Part shown: positions 33,044 to 41,489 of the stretch, piece by piece | Numbering within the stretch: position 1 is the first letter of the stretch | Layout of the letters: the number at the start of each line of letters is the position of its first letter | From: G963667075 sp963667075 | GTDB lineage: Bacteria; Pseudomonadota; Alphaproteobacteria; Micavibrionales; Micavibrionaceae | NCBI GenBank assembly: GCA_963667075.1 | Contig: OY762938.1 | Location: 744,001 to 808,000 of the forward strand | Length of the DNA: 64,000 nucleotides | Direction: 5' to 3' | The notes under the pieces: model-generated | The model's input: only the letters and a program-made list of their open reading frames with translations | What the model was told of the DNA's origin: nothing | Databases searched by the model: none | Made by a program: the position numbers and the translations under genes

Positions 33044-33655
33044 ATGGCGTTAGAAAAACAGGCAATATTACTATCAATAGAAAATGAGGTCTTAAAAGAC
33101 GCTCTGTCGTGTTTCTTGTCGCGTTTTTATGAGATATCCGATGGGCAAAATCACGATTTAATCCTCACTGACATAGTAAAAGCTGATGAAAAAAGTAAAA
33201 TACCACGCATTATACTCTGCAAACAGGCACAAAAAACCGTTCCAGACGAAAATTCTAATGTATTTCTCTTTGACACCCCCTTTTATGCTGGAGAATTGCT
33301 GGAAAAAATGCAGCTTATCCTCTCTAATGCGTATAAATTTCTAAAAAAGAGCCATATTTCTTTCGGAGCACACAGGATAAACAGAGAAAATAACGTCTTT
33401 ATTCACGGAGAAACAGGGAAGGAAACTGTTTTAACAGATAAAGAATGCGACATTTTTTCCGCCCTGTTTGAGGCAAGAGGCATGCATCTTGATAAAAAAA
33501 CCTTATTAGAGCAGGTCTGGGGGTACGGCGAAGGCATTGAGACCCACACCTTAGAGACACACATTTACCGTTTACGCCAGAAAATAGAGAAAGATCCCGC
33601 CCGCCCGGACATCATCCTGACAAACGATGATGGGTATTGCCTCCGTTCAGAATAA
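33044..33655 (+). CDS. OmpR/PhoB-type winged-helix regulator with atypical receiver
   Basis: A 203-residue protein. The C-terminal ~95 residues are an OmpR-type winged helix (LTDKECDIFSALFEARG, LLEQVWGYGEGIETHTLETH, IYRLRQKIEKD, DGYCL). The N-terminal ~105 residues occupy the place of a receiver, but the acidic pair and conserved Lys are not in usual form; only HDLILTDI could hold a phospho-acceptor Asp. It may therefore work as a phosphorylation-independent (pseudo-receiver) regulator. No cognate kinase is adjacent. ATG 33044 fits the domain start; an upstream in-frame ATG at 32966 would overlap the divergent gene. A strong hairpin lies immediately after the stop. Confidence 0.75.
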   Translation: MALEKQAILLSIENEVLKDALSCFLSRFYEISDGQNHDLILTDIVKADEKSKIPRIILCKQAQKTVPDENSNVFLFDTPFYAGELLEKMQLILSNAYKFLKKSHISFGAHRINRENNVFIHGETGKETVLTDKECDIFSALFEARGMHLDKKTLLEQVWGYGEGIETHTLETHIYRLRQKIEKDPARPDIILTNDDGYCLRSE

Positions 33656-33690
33656 AAAAGAGCTGATCTCAGATAACCGGATCAGCTCTT
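33653..33690. terminator. Bidirectional rho-independent terminator
   Basis: AAGAGCTGATC (33658-33668) pairs perfectly with GATCAGCTCTT (33680-33690). On the minus strand the stem is followed by TTTTTTATT, giving a strong terminator for hypAB. On the plus strand it ends the regulator gene, with a weaker T-tract. Confidence 0.85.
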
Positions 33691-33707
33691 GCAAAGCATA
33701 AAAAGGA

Positions 33708-34436
33708 CTACGCCTTTTTCTTGTTCTTTTCGACCATTTTTTCCAGCCAGTCTATCCAACCAGCCAAACTTTCCGGCTTTTTGGCAGACACTTCCAGTAT
33801 AGCGGCATCATTAGAGAGCTCTTTAACACAGTTCTTTGCATATTCTGGATCAAAATCGTCAATAAAAGCCAAAAGATCGGTTTTGGAAATCAGCACCAGA
33901 TCAACACAGTGGAACATCACAGGATATTTCGCAGGCTTGTCATGGCCCTCTGTAACAGACAGCAACGCAACACTGGCATGCTGGCCAAGATCAAAGGTCG
34001 CCGGACAAACAAGATTGCCAACATTTTCTATGAACACGATATCAAGATCTTCATACCCTAGCTGATGCAATGCCTTGTGCACATGAACCGCATCCAGATG
34101 ACATGCCGTACCGGTTGTAATCTGAACAGCAGGCACGCCTTTTGCCCTGATACGGGCTGCATCGTTTTCCGTTTCCAGATCACCCTCGATAACGCCGATC
34201 CGGTATTTATCTTTTAACGCTTCAATGGTCGCTTCCAGCAAAGCGGTCTTGCCAGACCCGGGAGACGACATCAGATTAATTGCCAAAACACCATGTTCAT
34301 CAAAGTGAGCACGATTATGTGCCGCTTCATGATCGTTCTCATGAAGTAGATTTTTCATGATCTCGACATTTTTCCTGTCTTCTTCACTTTGCGCTTCACC
34401 ATGACTATGAAGACCACATCCACAAGCATCACACAT
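33708..34436 (-). CDS. hypB: Hydrogenase/urease nickel incorporation GTPase HypB
   Basis: A ~242-residue nickel metallochaperone GTPase. It starts MCDACGCG, the high-affinity nickel-binding N-terminus (CxxCGC), followed by a short His-containing stretch. The G-domain has P-loop SSPGSGKTALLE, switch region TGTACHLDA and a metal-site Cys in NLVCPATFDLG. The start at 34436 is chosen for this motif rather than a longer in-frame start. It overlaps hypA by 8 bp, so the pair is translationally coupled. HypB hands Ni to [NiFe]-hydrogenase (or urease) with HypA. No hydrogenase structural or other hyp genes are in the window. Confidence 0.94.
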   Translation of the reverse strand: MCDACGCGLHSHGEAQSEEDRKNVEIMKNLLHENDHEAAHNRAHFDEHGVLAINLMSSPGSGKTALLEATIEALKDKYRIGVIEGDLETENDAARIRAKGVPAVQITTGTACHLDAVHVHKALHQLGYEDLDIVFIENVGNLVCPATFDLGQHASVALLSVTEGHDKPAKYPVMFHCVDLVLISKTDLLAFIDDFDPEYAKNCVKELSNDAAILEVSAKKPESLAGWIDWLEKMVEKNKKKA

Positions 34437-34797
34437 CTTCTTTATTCTCCTTATCTTCTTTAATCTCAACACTTTTGAGCATCATATCAGCCCCCGAGAT
34501 CACCTCCGTGTGGCGGCTTTTACACTTTTGACACAAGAAGCGATTAAGAGGTGGGGTCGTTATTTCGCCACAATCGGCGCATTTTACTTTTATTTCCACA
34601 GTTTCACAAATCAATTGCGCATGCTCTGCCACAGTTCCGGCTTTGGCGATATTAAAAGCCCCTTCCAGCAAAGACGCCTCAACGCCGGAAAGAGCCCCGA
34701 TAGAAAGGATAATTTTTGTAACACTATGCCCGTGATGAGCTTGAACGCACGCCTCAACCTGCTTGAGCAGTGCACGGCATATAGACATTTCATGCAT
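34429..34797 (-). CDS. hypA: Hydrogenase/urease nickel incorporation protein HypA
   Basis: A 122-residue metallochaperone. It starts MHEMSICRALL; His2 and Glu3 form the nickel site of the family. Structural zinc ligands are two CxxC pairs, C73/C76 (VKCADCGE) and C89/C92 (FLCQKCKS). Beyond ~110 an acidic KEDKENKEDV tail is slightly longer than usual. AAGGAG precedes the ATG. It lies directly upstream of, and overlaps, hypB. Presence of the pair implies a nickel enzyme elsewhere in the genome. Confidence 0.94.
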   Translation of the reverse strand: MHEMSICRALLKQVEACVQAHHGHSVTKIILSIGALSGVEASLLEGAFNIAKAGTVAEHAQLICETVEIKVKCADCGEITTPPLNRFLCQKCKSRHTEVISGADMMLKSVEIKEDKENKEDV

Positions 34798-34872
34798 AAG
34801 AGCCAGGCTCCTTCATTCGTGGAGATCAGCCCACAGATAAGCAGGTCTTCTCTTTCATAGCAAGTGTATTTT

Positions 34873-35505
34873 CTACAGTGCCAACGCCTTGTATTCACGT
34901 GCCAACATACCACTCTCCGGCCGGGACTGAAAATAATCCCTCCGTACAATCTCTCCTTCAGGCGTATAGGACCTGATATTACGGTTTAAGCTATACCCTT
35001 CACCCGAGGTCATAACCCCCACCTTTTCGGCAATCACATATTTTGCCCCGCCATGGTTTTCCGGGTTTTCAAGTTTATAAATATCAAGCCGTAAAAGCTC
35101 GCCTTCAAAACGCAAATTTTGCGGTGCGTATTTTTGCAGCTCTTCTTTTATTATTTCACGTACGGGCTCCTCCTCAACGGCCAGATCAATTCTTTCCAGA
35201 CTTTCCTGCGTAGGCTCAAGCACGTAAAGTTCACGACGGCTTCCAGAGGTCCCGTCCCCTATTGTGTGCGTAGGCTTACCAAAGTTGCGTTCAATCAATT
35301 TTTTGCGATCACGATCATAAAGACCAAGAAGTTTCTCCCCCACTTTTTTAGGGTTACCGATCAAACTGGTCTGCACCAGATCACCGTTATCTGTAGCGCC
35401 CATCTTCTTCTGACCGCAGAGCAACTCTATCCCATATCCTAAAGCAGGAAAAAAGCCTGCCCTGTGATTGAAATATCTTACAGTTGTTGATTTTTCTGCC
35501 GCCAT
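34873..35505 (-). CDS. Hypothetical protein, tandem paralogue 1
   Basis: A 210-residue protein of unknown family, clearly paralogous to the product of 35594-36211: both share RYFNHxAGFF or KYFNHEAGFF, YGIxLLCGQK, TDNGDLVQT, GNPKKxGExLLGLYD, KYAPxxLRFxGEL and a C-terminal YKxLxL. No signal peptide or membrane helix; charged, probably cytosolic or an effector. ATG 35505 is preferred because AAGAGGG is spaced exactly 8 nt from it, the same spacing as in the paralogue, although an in-frame GTG lies at 35514. The upstream DNA (TATATAATTAAGAGGG) is shared with the paralogue, so promoter and gene were duplicated together. Confidence 0.65.
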   Translation of the reverse strand: MAAEKSTTVRYFNHRAGFFPALGYGIELLCGQKKMGATDNGDLVQTSLIGNPKKVGEKLLGLYDRDRKKLIERNFGKPTHTIGDGTSGSRRELYVLEPTQESLERIDLAVEEEPVREIIKEELQKYAPQNLRFEGELLRLDIYKLENPENHGGAKYVIAEKVGVMTSGEGYSLNRNIRSYTPEGEIVRRDYFQSRPESGMLAREYKALAL

Positions 35506-35513
35506 GATGATCA

Positions 35514-35536
35514 CCCTCTTAATTATATACTTAGTT
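35514..35536 (-). promoter_or_regulatory. Conserved 5' region of the paralogous pair, copy 1
   Basis: On the minus strand TATATAATTAAGAGGG, followed by an 8-nt spacer and the start codon, is identical to the segment upstream of the second paralogue (36220-36241). It combines a -10-like TATAAT and a Shine-Dalgarno sequence, so a nearly leaderless transcript is possible. Confidence 0.5.
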
Positions 35537-35593
35537 GCCTTTAATTAACATAATTAGATACACCTTGTCAAGATTCCCAGCTTTCCCACCTGC

Positions 35594-36211
35594 TTATAGG
35601 GAGAGCACCTTATATTTGCGTTCCATATCCTTATGGTTTAACCCAAGTTCAGACTCAACATTTTGTACAATTTTGCCTTTAGGCGTATAGGCTGTTACCC
35701 TATTATTTCTTACGCAAATGCCGCCCCACATTAAAGCAGCCGTATTTTCAACGATCATATATTTTGCGTCATTATGCTTTTGGGGGTCTTCAAATTTATA
35801 CACATCCAGTTGGCAAAGCTCTCCGCCGAAACGCAGATCATGCGGCGCATATTTTTTTAGCCTTTCCTTTATTTTTTGACGCATGGAAGAATCTTCAATG
35901 ATAGTATCAATCCTTCTTAAACTCTCGTCTGTAGGGTTTAGTCTTATAAGATCGCGTCGATCTTCAGGTGTATTATATCCTTGATTGTATGTGCGTTTTA
36001 TCGACTTCTCAGGATCAGGATCATAAAGACCGAGAAGTCTCTCCCCTATTTTTTTAGGATTACCGGTTAAACCAGTCTGCACCAGATCACCATTATCTGT
36101 GACGCCTATTTCTTTCTGACCACAGAGCAACCCTATCCCGTATTTTAACGTAGAAAAAAAACCTGCCTCGTGATTAAAATATTTTACAATTGTTAACGGT
36201 TCTTCTGCCAC
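35594..36211 (-). CDS. Hypothetical protein, tandem paralogue 2
   Basis: A 205-residue paralogue of the product of 34873-35505, roughly half identical by eye, with strongest conservation in the first 70 residues (YGIGLLCGQKEIG, TDNGDLVQTGLTGNPKKIG). The start is GTG 36211, supported by AAGAGGG 8 nt upstream. Conserved Cys in LLCGQK and the invariant TDNGDLVQT loop are the best candidates for functional residues. I do not recognise the family. Each copy has its own promoter-like upstream box, so they may be expressed separately. Confidence 0.65.
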   Translation of the reverse strand: MAEEPLTIVKYFNHEAGFFSTLKYGIGLLCGQKEIGVTDNGDLVQTGLTGNPKKIGERLLGLYDPDPEKSIKRTYNQGYNTPEDRRDLIRLNPTDESLRRIDTIIEDSSMRQKIKERLKKYAPHDLRFGGELCQLDVYKFEDPQKHNDAKYMIVENTAALMWGGICVRNNRVTAYTPKGKIVQNVESELGLNHKDMERKYKVLSL

Positions 36212-36219
36212 AATGGATA

Positions 36220-36241
36220 CCCTCTTAATTATATACTCAGT
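36220..36241 (-). promoter_or_regulatory. Conserved 5' region of the paralogous pair, copy 2
   Basis: Same TATATAATTAAGAGGG box as at 35514-35536, again 8 nt from the (GTG) start codon. Confidence 0.5.
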
Positions 36242-36312
36242 TAATACTTGGTTAACATAATAATGGGACTGTTGTCAAATTTCCCTCACTCTTAAAAGCA
36301 GGAGATTTTTAC

Positions 36313-37218
36313 ATGCGTGATAATCGTATTATTATTCTGGATGGCGGCATGGGCCGGGAACTAGAACGCATTGGCGCGCCTTTTTCACAGCCCTTCTGGT
36401 CGGCTCAGGCTCTTATTGAGGCCCCTGACAACGTGGCAGACGTCCACCGTCATTTCATTCAATCCGGCGCAAAAGTGATTACAACAAACAGCTATGCTGT
36501 TGTGCCGCCCCATATAGGAAACGATTTATTTAACGAGCGCGGCCACGCCCTTATCCGTCTGGCGGCTGAACTAGCACGGCAGGAAGCGGATGCCGCCGCT
36601 TCTCCTGTTCAGGTAGCCGCCTGCGTGCCGCCCGTTTTCGGCTCTTACCGGCCAGATCAGTTTGATCCAAATACCGCACCAGAACTCATACGCCCATTTT
36701 TTGAAGAGCAAGCCCCCTATGCCGACATCTTTCTGGCAGAAACCATAAGCTCGGTTGAAGAAGCTCTGATGATTGAAGACGTTTATAAAGAATACGGCCA
36801 AAGCAAACCGTTATGGCTTTCCTTCACGCTGGAAGAATTTTTTGATGAAACAAAACGGCCTCAACTCCGCTCTGGGGAAGAACTATACCATGCATTAGAA
36901 ACCATTTTAGAACAAAACACAGCACAAGCCATCCTCTTTAATTGCTGTTCTGTCGAAGATATCAACGCGGCCTTCACGCTCTGCACTCCTCTTTTTAAAG
37001 AACATAAGGACTTGCGAACGGGGGCTTATGCCAATGCCTTTAGCCACACGAAAACCAAGAGAAGCCCAACAGATGACATCTCTACCCTGCGTGATGATAT
37101 TACGCCTGATAACTATCTTGAACACGCCCGGGGATGGGCTCAAAAAGGCGCGACAATCATCGGTGGATGCTGCGGCATAGGCCCAGAATACATCACCATG
37201 CTTTCCCAAAATTTATAA
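36313..37218 (+). CDS. Homocysteine S-methyltransferase family protein
   Basis: A 301-residue (beta/alpha)8 methyltransferase of the MmuM/BhmT family. Motifs: DGGMGRELERIG at the N-terminus, KVITTNSYAV, and the zinc-binding Cys residues in FNCCSV and the C-terminal GGCCGIGPEYI. It should transfer a methyl group from S-methylmethionine or a betaine-like donor to homocysteine, making methionine; the donor cannot be read from the sequence. AGGAG lies 8 nt before the ATG. Its 3' end overlaps the convergent kinase gene by 6 bp. Confidence 0.88.
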   Translation: MRDNRIIILDGGMGRELERIGAPFSQPFWSAQALIEAPDNVADVHRHFIQSGAKVITTNSYAVVPPHIGNDLFNERGHALIRLAAELARQEADAAASPVQVAACVPPVFGSYRPDQFDPNTAPELIRPFFEEQAPYADIFLAETISSVEEALMIEDVYKEYGQSKPLWLSFTLEEFFDETKRPQLRSGEELYHALETILEQNTAQAILFNCCSVEDINAAFTLCTPLFKEHKDLRTGAYANAFSHTKTKRSPTDDISTLRDDITPDNYLEHARGWAQKGATIIGGCCGIGPEYITMLSQNL

Positions 37219-40128
37219 AAAGTCTCTTTGGATAAGATTCTTTAATGCTTCGTAGGCTTCCTTAATCTGCTGAAAAATATCCTCCCGCTGTTTAGCAGAA
37301 ACCGCTGCCATCATTTGTGCTTCTTTACAGAGGTTTGATAGAGGCATAGCCCCAAGCATCGCAGCACTACCTTTCATTTTGTGCGTTATTTCCACCCACG
37401 CTTCATTCGTTCCCTCCGTACATTGGGGCTGCAACTCTTCCATGGCTTCATCCGTTTTTTCGATAAACATGCGGTAAAAATCCTGTGCCTCCTCCTTTGT
37501 ATCAGCGAACTCATTCAACGCCGTTGGATCAAGAATTTCTTCTCCTTTAGCTTTTTTATCTGCTTTTACGGGCTCAGGTTCCACATTCTTTTTTGTTGCC
37601 CCTTTTGTGTCTGGAAAATAGATCCACTGACAAAGGCTGGCCTTTAATTCATCCAGATCAATCGGCTTGCTGAGATAGTCAGTCATACCCGCCGCAAGGC
37701 ATTTTTCGCGCGTGCCAAGCATGGCATCTGCGGTAAGTGCTAAAATAGGCACTTTCGCGCCTGTCTCACTCAATTTTCGAATTTCCTCTGTGGCCTCATA
37801 CCCGTTTTTCTCAGGCATATGGCAATCCATTAAAATAAGATCATAACGCCCTTTGGTGAATGCCTCTACAGCCTGGACACCATTTTCAACAATCGTATAG
37901 CGTTTCAAATTTATTCGTTTAAGAAGTTTTTCTAAAAAAATCTGGTTTAATTTATGATCTTCTGCCACCAGAATATTAACATCTTCAGCCTTAGGCCTGT
38001 TTTTATTTTTATTCTGACATTTTACTTCTTTAATCAAAGGCTTTGCATTTTCAAGCTTATCTGCCGTTTCAAACGGAATTTCAAACCAGAAAACAGACCC
38101 TACCCCCAACACACTTTTAACCCCGATTTTTCCGTCCATCATCTCAACAAGATCCCGGCAAATTGCCAGCCCCAAACCGGTTCCACCGTATCTTCGGGTC
38201 GTCGATTCATCTGACTGCGTAAATTTATCAAAAATAATATCAAGCTTATCCTCAGGTATGCCAATGCCTGTATCTGTCACATGGCAGACAAGATTAATTC
38301 TTTGCTCAGTCGTATAGGCATATTCAATAGAAACGTCGACGACCCCCTGCTCTGTGTATTTTATGGCGTTTCCAATCAAGTTCGTCAGGATGCGCCCGAC
38401 GCGGGTCGGATCTCCTTTCAAATAAGGAAGGGCCTCTTTTTCAAACTTGCAATTCAGCGATAATCCCTTTGTGCTGGCTATCGGTGCCAAAGCCTCTACG
38501 ATCGAGATCAATGTGGATTTAAAATCAAAACTGATATCCTCCAGCACCATCTGATTTGCTTCAATTTTTGAAAGGTCCAGAATATCATTAACAATATTTA
38601 ACAAGGACGATGCTGATTTATGAACCGTAACGACCATATCATACTCTTCAGTCCCTTCCTTGATATCCTCTGCCAGAATCTGGCTCATCCCCAAAATGCT
38701 GTTTAACGGCGTACGCAGCTCATGGCTCATATTCGCAAGAAATTCACTCTTCGCAGCATTTGCCTTATCCGCTTTTTCTTTTTCTCCCTTGAGCTGTTCC
38801 CCTGTTTCCAAGAGTTCTTGGCGGGCTTTTTCACCACGCTCCAACGCCTCGTTCAAATCCGAGGTCAACATTTCGTTTTCAATAAGTTTTTCACGAAACG
38901 TGAACAAAGTCCTGGACATCAAGCCCAACTCGTCTTTTTCCTCCCGCCCCTCAATCGACACCGAGAAATCTTTTTTAGCCAGAGCCAACATAATCCTGCT
39001 CAAATATTCAAGCCGCTGGACGACCTTATTCCGAATATAGACCCAGCCTATGAAAACCGTAAATAGAACACCGATCGCAGACATGCTGACAATAACGATC
39101 ATTGCCATACTCAGATTCTGTCCAATGGATCCTCCCGCTACATTTATATCATTCTTGAAATGGTCATCAAGATCCCAGACAATGCGCCTTAAACCAGACG
39201 TAACAACCTCTATATGTTTAATGTCTTTTTGTATTATCTCCTGACCTAGCAACCTTTTTGTCTGAAGATCAAAAACATTTTCTTCTCCCATACCGAAATC
39301 ACGCATCTCATAAACAACATCGTGAATATCGTGCAAACGCCCCTTTGTTAATTTTTTAATATCAGAAAAATGCTGTATCATACGCCCAAGAGATGCTTCG
39401 AAATCCTCTTTTAACGCAGGCAGTCCCTCAACCTCGTCATAATTTAAAGAGGTACTCGCTATCCCGGCCAAAAGATTCCCCTCTGACTGTATCTGCAACA
39501 ACAGTGTTAAGGTTTCAGCTTCTTTTGAGAGTTTTTCATGCGCAATATTTTCGTTTTCCAATCCCACGAACAAATCATAGTAAGCATCATCTAAAAACGG
39601 CGTAATTTTTGTAACAAACGCCGCCTGCCACCGCGCCAGAGATTTTGTGTTCTGCTCTTGCTTCGTATTCAAAGATATTTGCTTGTCCATCGCCCCATAA
39701 AGACGCTGAATATAATTCTCCAGCTCAACATTCAGTGTTTCAATCTCAAAGAAGAACTCGTAGACTTCTGGATGATCCAAATCCAGATTTTGTATCTCTG
39801 CTGCAATTTCTCTATTTTTTTTTAGAATCTCGACCAAATCATCGTATGCCTCTTCCAACTCATCATGTGATTGCGAAAAAAAGAGCTGAGGCGCAAGAAT
39901 ATTTAATTCAGCCGTCAAGAGAACAATTTCAGACACAGAGTCAGACACATGAAACAGCTCAGTCGCCAGAAAAGAAAAAGAATCTTTCGTAGAGCGAAAA
40001 GCGCTCCAGGAAAAAAACACAATCAGGAACATCAAGACATTAACAATGGCCAAAGATAGATAAAGCCTGTTCTTAATGCTGATCCGTACGTCAAAGAAAC
40101 TATTGGTTTTTAATTTTTCCTGCATCAC
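37213..40128 (-). CDS. TorS-like hybrid sensor histidine kinase (HisKA-HATPase-REC-Hpt)
   Basis: A 971-residue inner-membrane kinase. A first transmembrane helix (~20-42) and a second (~338-360) enclose a long all-helical periplasmic sensor of TorS type (~45-335). HAMP follows (VVQRLEYLSRIMLALAKKDF), then a coiled coil. HisKA has H469 in LANMSHELRTPLNS, HATPase has DTGIGIPED, the receiver has D768 in LMDCHMPEKNG, and a C-terminal Hpt has H916 in ITHKMKGSAAMLGA. The full relay chain is therefore in one protein, unlike the CHASE kinase at 6553. It overlaps by 4 bp the gene for a periplasmic binding protein, which very likely presents ligand to it. The response regulator is not in the window. 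Confidence 0.92.
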   Translation of the reverse strand: MMQEKLKTNSFFDVRISIKNRLYLSLAIVNVLMFLIVFFSWSAFRSTKDSFSFLATELFHVSDSVSEIVLLTAELNILAPQLFFSQSHDELEEAYDDLVEILKKNREIAAEIQNLDLDHPEVYEFFFEIETLNVELENYIQRLYGAMDKQISLNTKQEQNTKSLARWQAAFVTKITPFLDDAYYDLFVGLENENIAHEKLSKEAETLTLLLQIQSEGNLLAGIASTSLNYDEVEGLPALKEDFEASLGRMIQHFSDIKKLTKGRLHDIHDVVYEMRDFGMGEENVFDLQTKRLLGQEIIQKDIKHIEVVTSGLRRIVWDLDDHFKNDINVAGGSIGQNLSMAMIVIVSMSAIGVLFTVFIGWVYIRNKVVQRLEYLSRIMLALAKKDFSVSIEGREEKDELGLMSRTLFTFREKLIENEMLTSDLNEALERGEKARQELLETGEQLKGEKEKADKANAAKSEFLANMSHELRTPLNSILGMSQILAEDIKEGTEEYDMVVTVHKSASSLLNIVNDILDLSKIEANQMVLEDISFDFKSTLISIVEALAPIASTKGLSLNCKFEKEALPYLKGDPTRVGRILTNLIGNAIKYTEQGVVDVSIEYAYTTEQRINLVCHVTDTGIGIPEDKLDIIFDKFTQSDESTTRRYGGTGLGLAICRDLVEMMDGKIGVKSVLGVGSVFWFEIPFETADKLENAKPLIKEVKCQNKNKNRPKAEDVNILVAEDHKLNQIFLEKLLKRINLKRYTIVENGVQAVEAFTKGRYDLILMDCHMPEKNGYEATEEIRKLSETGAKVPILALTADAMLGTREKCLAAGMTDYLSKPIDLDELKASLCQWIYFPDTKGATKKNVEPEPVKADKKAKGEEILDPTALNEFADTKEEAQDFYRMFIEKTDEAMEELQPQCTEGTNEAWVEITHKMKGSAAMLGAMPLSNLCKEAQMMAAVSAKQREDIFQQIKEAYEALKNLIQRDFL

Positions 40129-41345
40129 TGATGACCCGTCCCATTATCTTTTCTCTTTATAGATTTTAAGACACCGTCTTTTTGCAAAACAGTCATAAAG
40201 ACATCATCCATCCCCTGATTATCATTCTCACCAAAATGTAAGACTAAATCATCAAGCGAAATTTGCTTAAGGTCATACACTTTATCAATAAATTTTTCTC
40301 TTGCCTCTGGCGCAGCCAAAGCCTCTGGGCTCATATGTTCAAGGACAGCGATAAGAAAACGCCCGACCACATACCCCTCAAGGGAGACAAATCCAATCTC
40401 TGCTTCGGGGTCAAATTTCTCAAGAGCAACGCGGTAACGTTTTACCAGAGCACTTTCCTCCGGTTCACAGGGCAAAGGTACTACCTGTGACACAATCACG
40501 CCCTCCCCATACTCTCCCAGGAGATTTCTAAACACCGGTAGGTTTACAGGCGACATATTCACAAAAACCGGCGAAAAACCAAGCTGTTTTGATAATTTGA
40601 TAAATTTTGCCGCAGGCTCGTAGGTGGAAATCATAACAACCGCCTCAGCATTTGTTTTTCGCAGTCTCAGAACAGCACTTTTAACAGCCACCGTGCCAGG
40701 AGCATACGTCGCCTCGCTCACAAGAGAAAGTCCACGTTTCTCCATGGCTTTTTTTACACCCGTTAAACCGGCGCGGCCATATGTATCATCCTGATAAAGG
40801 ATCGCAATCCGTTTGATACCGAGATCAGACGTAAGATGCTCAATCCACGCTTCTGTTTCCTGCCAGTAGGAACTTCGAATATTCAGTACATATCTGTTAA
40901 AAGGAGAGCGCAAAAACTCAACACCTGTGTATTGCCCGATAAGAGGTACTTTTTCTCTGGTTATGAAAGGATAAAGCGTGTTCGCTGTCGGCGTGCCCAT
41001 CCCACCAACAAGCGCAAACACTTTATCTTTACGTATAAGCTTTTTAGCATTCACAATGGCCAGATCAGGATCATAGACATCATCGTATGAAATAAGTTCC
41101 AGTTTTTTCCCGTGCACGCCACCCTTGTCATTAATTTCCTTAAAAGCAACAAGTAAGCCTTCTTTCAGCTCCAGACCGATTTCCGAAGTCATACCGCTCA
41201 TATCGGCCGTCTGACCAAATATAATCCTGTCATTTATCATATTATCTTTCATATCCTCTGCTGCGGCAGCAACGCCGCCAAAAAACAGCAGGAAACTCAA
41301 CACAAAAAACGGTATATTCGAAAATTGTCTTAAAAAGACGCTCAT
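40125..41345 (-). CDS. Periplasmic substrate-binding protein (Leu/Ile/Val-type), sensor partner
   Basis: A 406-residue type I periplasmic binding protein. A signal peptide (residues 1-~29, ending GGVAAAAED) precedes GQTADMSGMTSEIG, KLISYDD and KKLIRKDKVFALVGGMGTP, the N-lobe features of amide/branched-chain amino-acid-binding proteins. No ABC permease or ATPase gene is adjacent; instead the stop overlaps the start of the TorS-like kinase gene (ATGA-type). It is therefore probably a dedicated ligand sensor, comparable in role to TorT with TorS, rather than an import component. The upstream region contains the AAAAAG microsatellite at 41429-41464. Confidence 0.88.
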   Translation of the reverse strand: MSVFLRQFSNIPFFVLSFLLFFGGVAAAAEDMKDNMINDRIIFGQTADMSGMTSEIGLELKEGLLVAFKEINDKGGVHGKKLELISYDDVYDPDLAIVNAKKLIRKDKVFALVGGMGTPTANTLYPFITREKVPLIGQYTGVEFLRSPFNRYVLNIRSSYWQETEAWIEHLTSDLGIKRIAILYQDDTYGRAGLTGVKKAMEKRGLSLVSEATYAPGTVAVKSAVLRLRKTNAEAVVMISTYEPAAKFIKLSKQLGFSPVFVNMSPVNLPVFRNLLGEYGEGVIVSQVVPLPCEPEESALVKRYRVALEKFDPEAEIGFVSLEGYVVGRFLIAVLEHMSPEALAAPEAREKFIDKVYDLKQISLDDLVLHFGENDNQGMDDVFMTVLQKDGVLKSIKRKDNGTGHQ

Positions 41346-41428
41346 ATTTTTTCACCACACACTGGCAATCTATAAGTTCATTTACACCACGTATTATAGT
41401 CTATGTGTGCGCAAGGGAAAGGGAAAAG

Positions 41429-41464
41429 AAAAAGAAAAAGAAAAAGAAAAAGAAAAAGAAAAAG
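41429..41464. repeat. Hexanucleotide microsatellite (AAAAAG)6
   Basis: Six perfect AAAAAG units, preceded by AAAAG and GGG-AAA-like imperfect units. The tract lies 84-119 bp upstream of the binding-protein start codon, with CTTTTT on that gene's coding strand. Slipped-strand copy-number change there would alter promoter spacing, not a reading frame. Confidence 0.95.
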
Positions 41465-41489
41465 AAATAAAATTAACACCTAAAAGGAG

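Noticed and set aside
41429..41464. Microsatellite as a coding contingency locus
   Set aside because: It lies between two genes, and a hexamer cannot shift a frame; any effect would be on the promoter.
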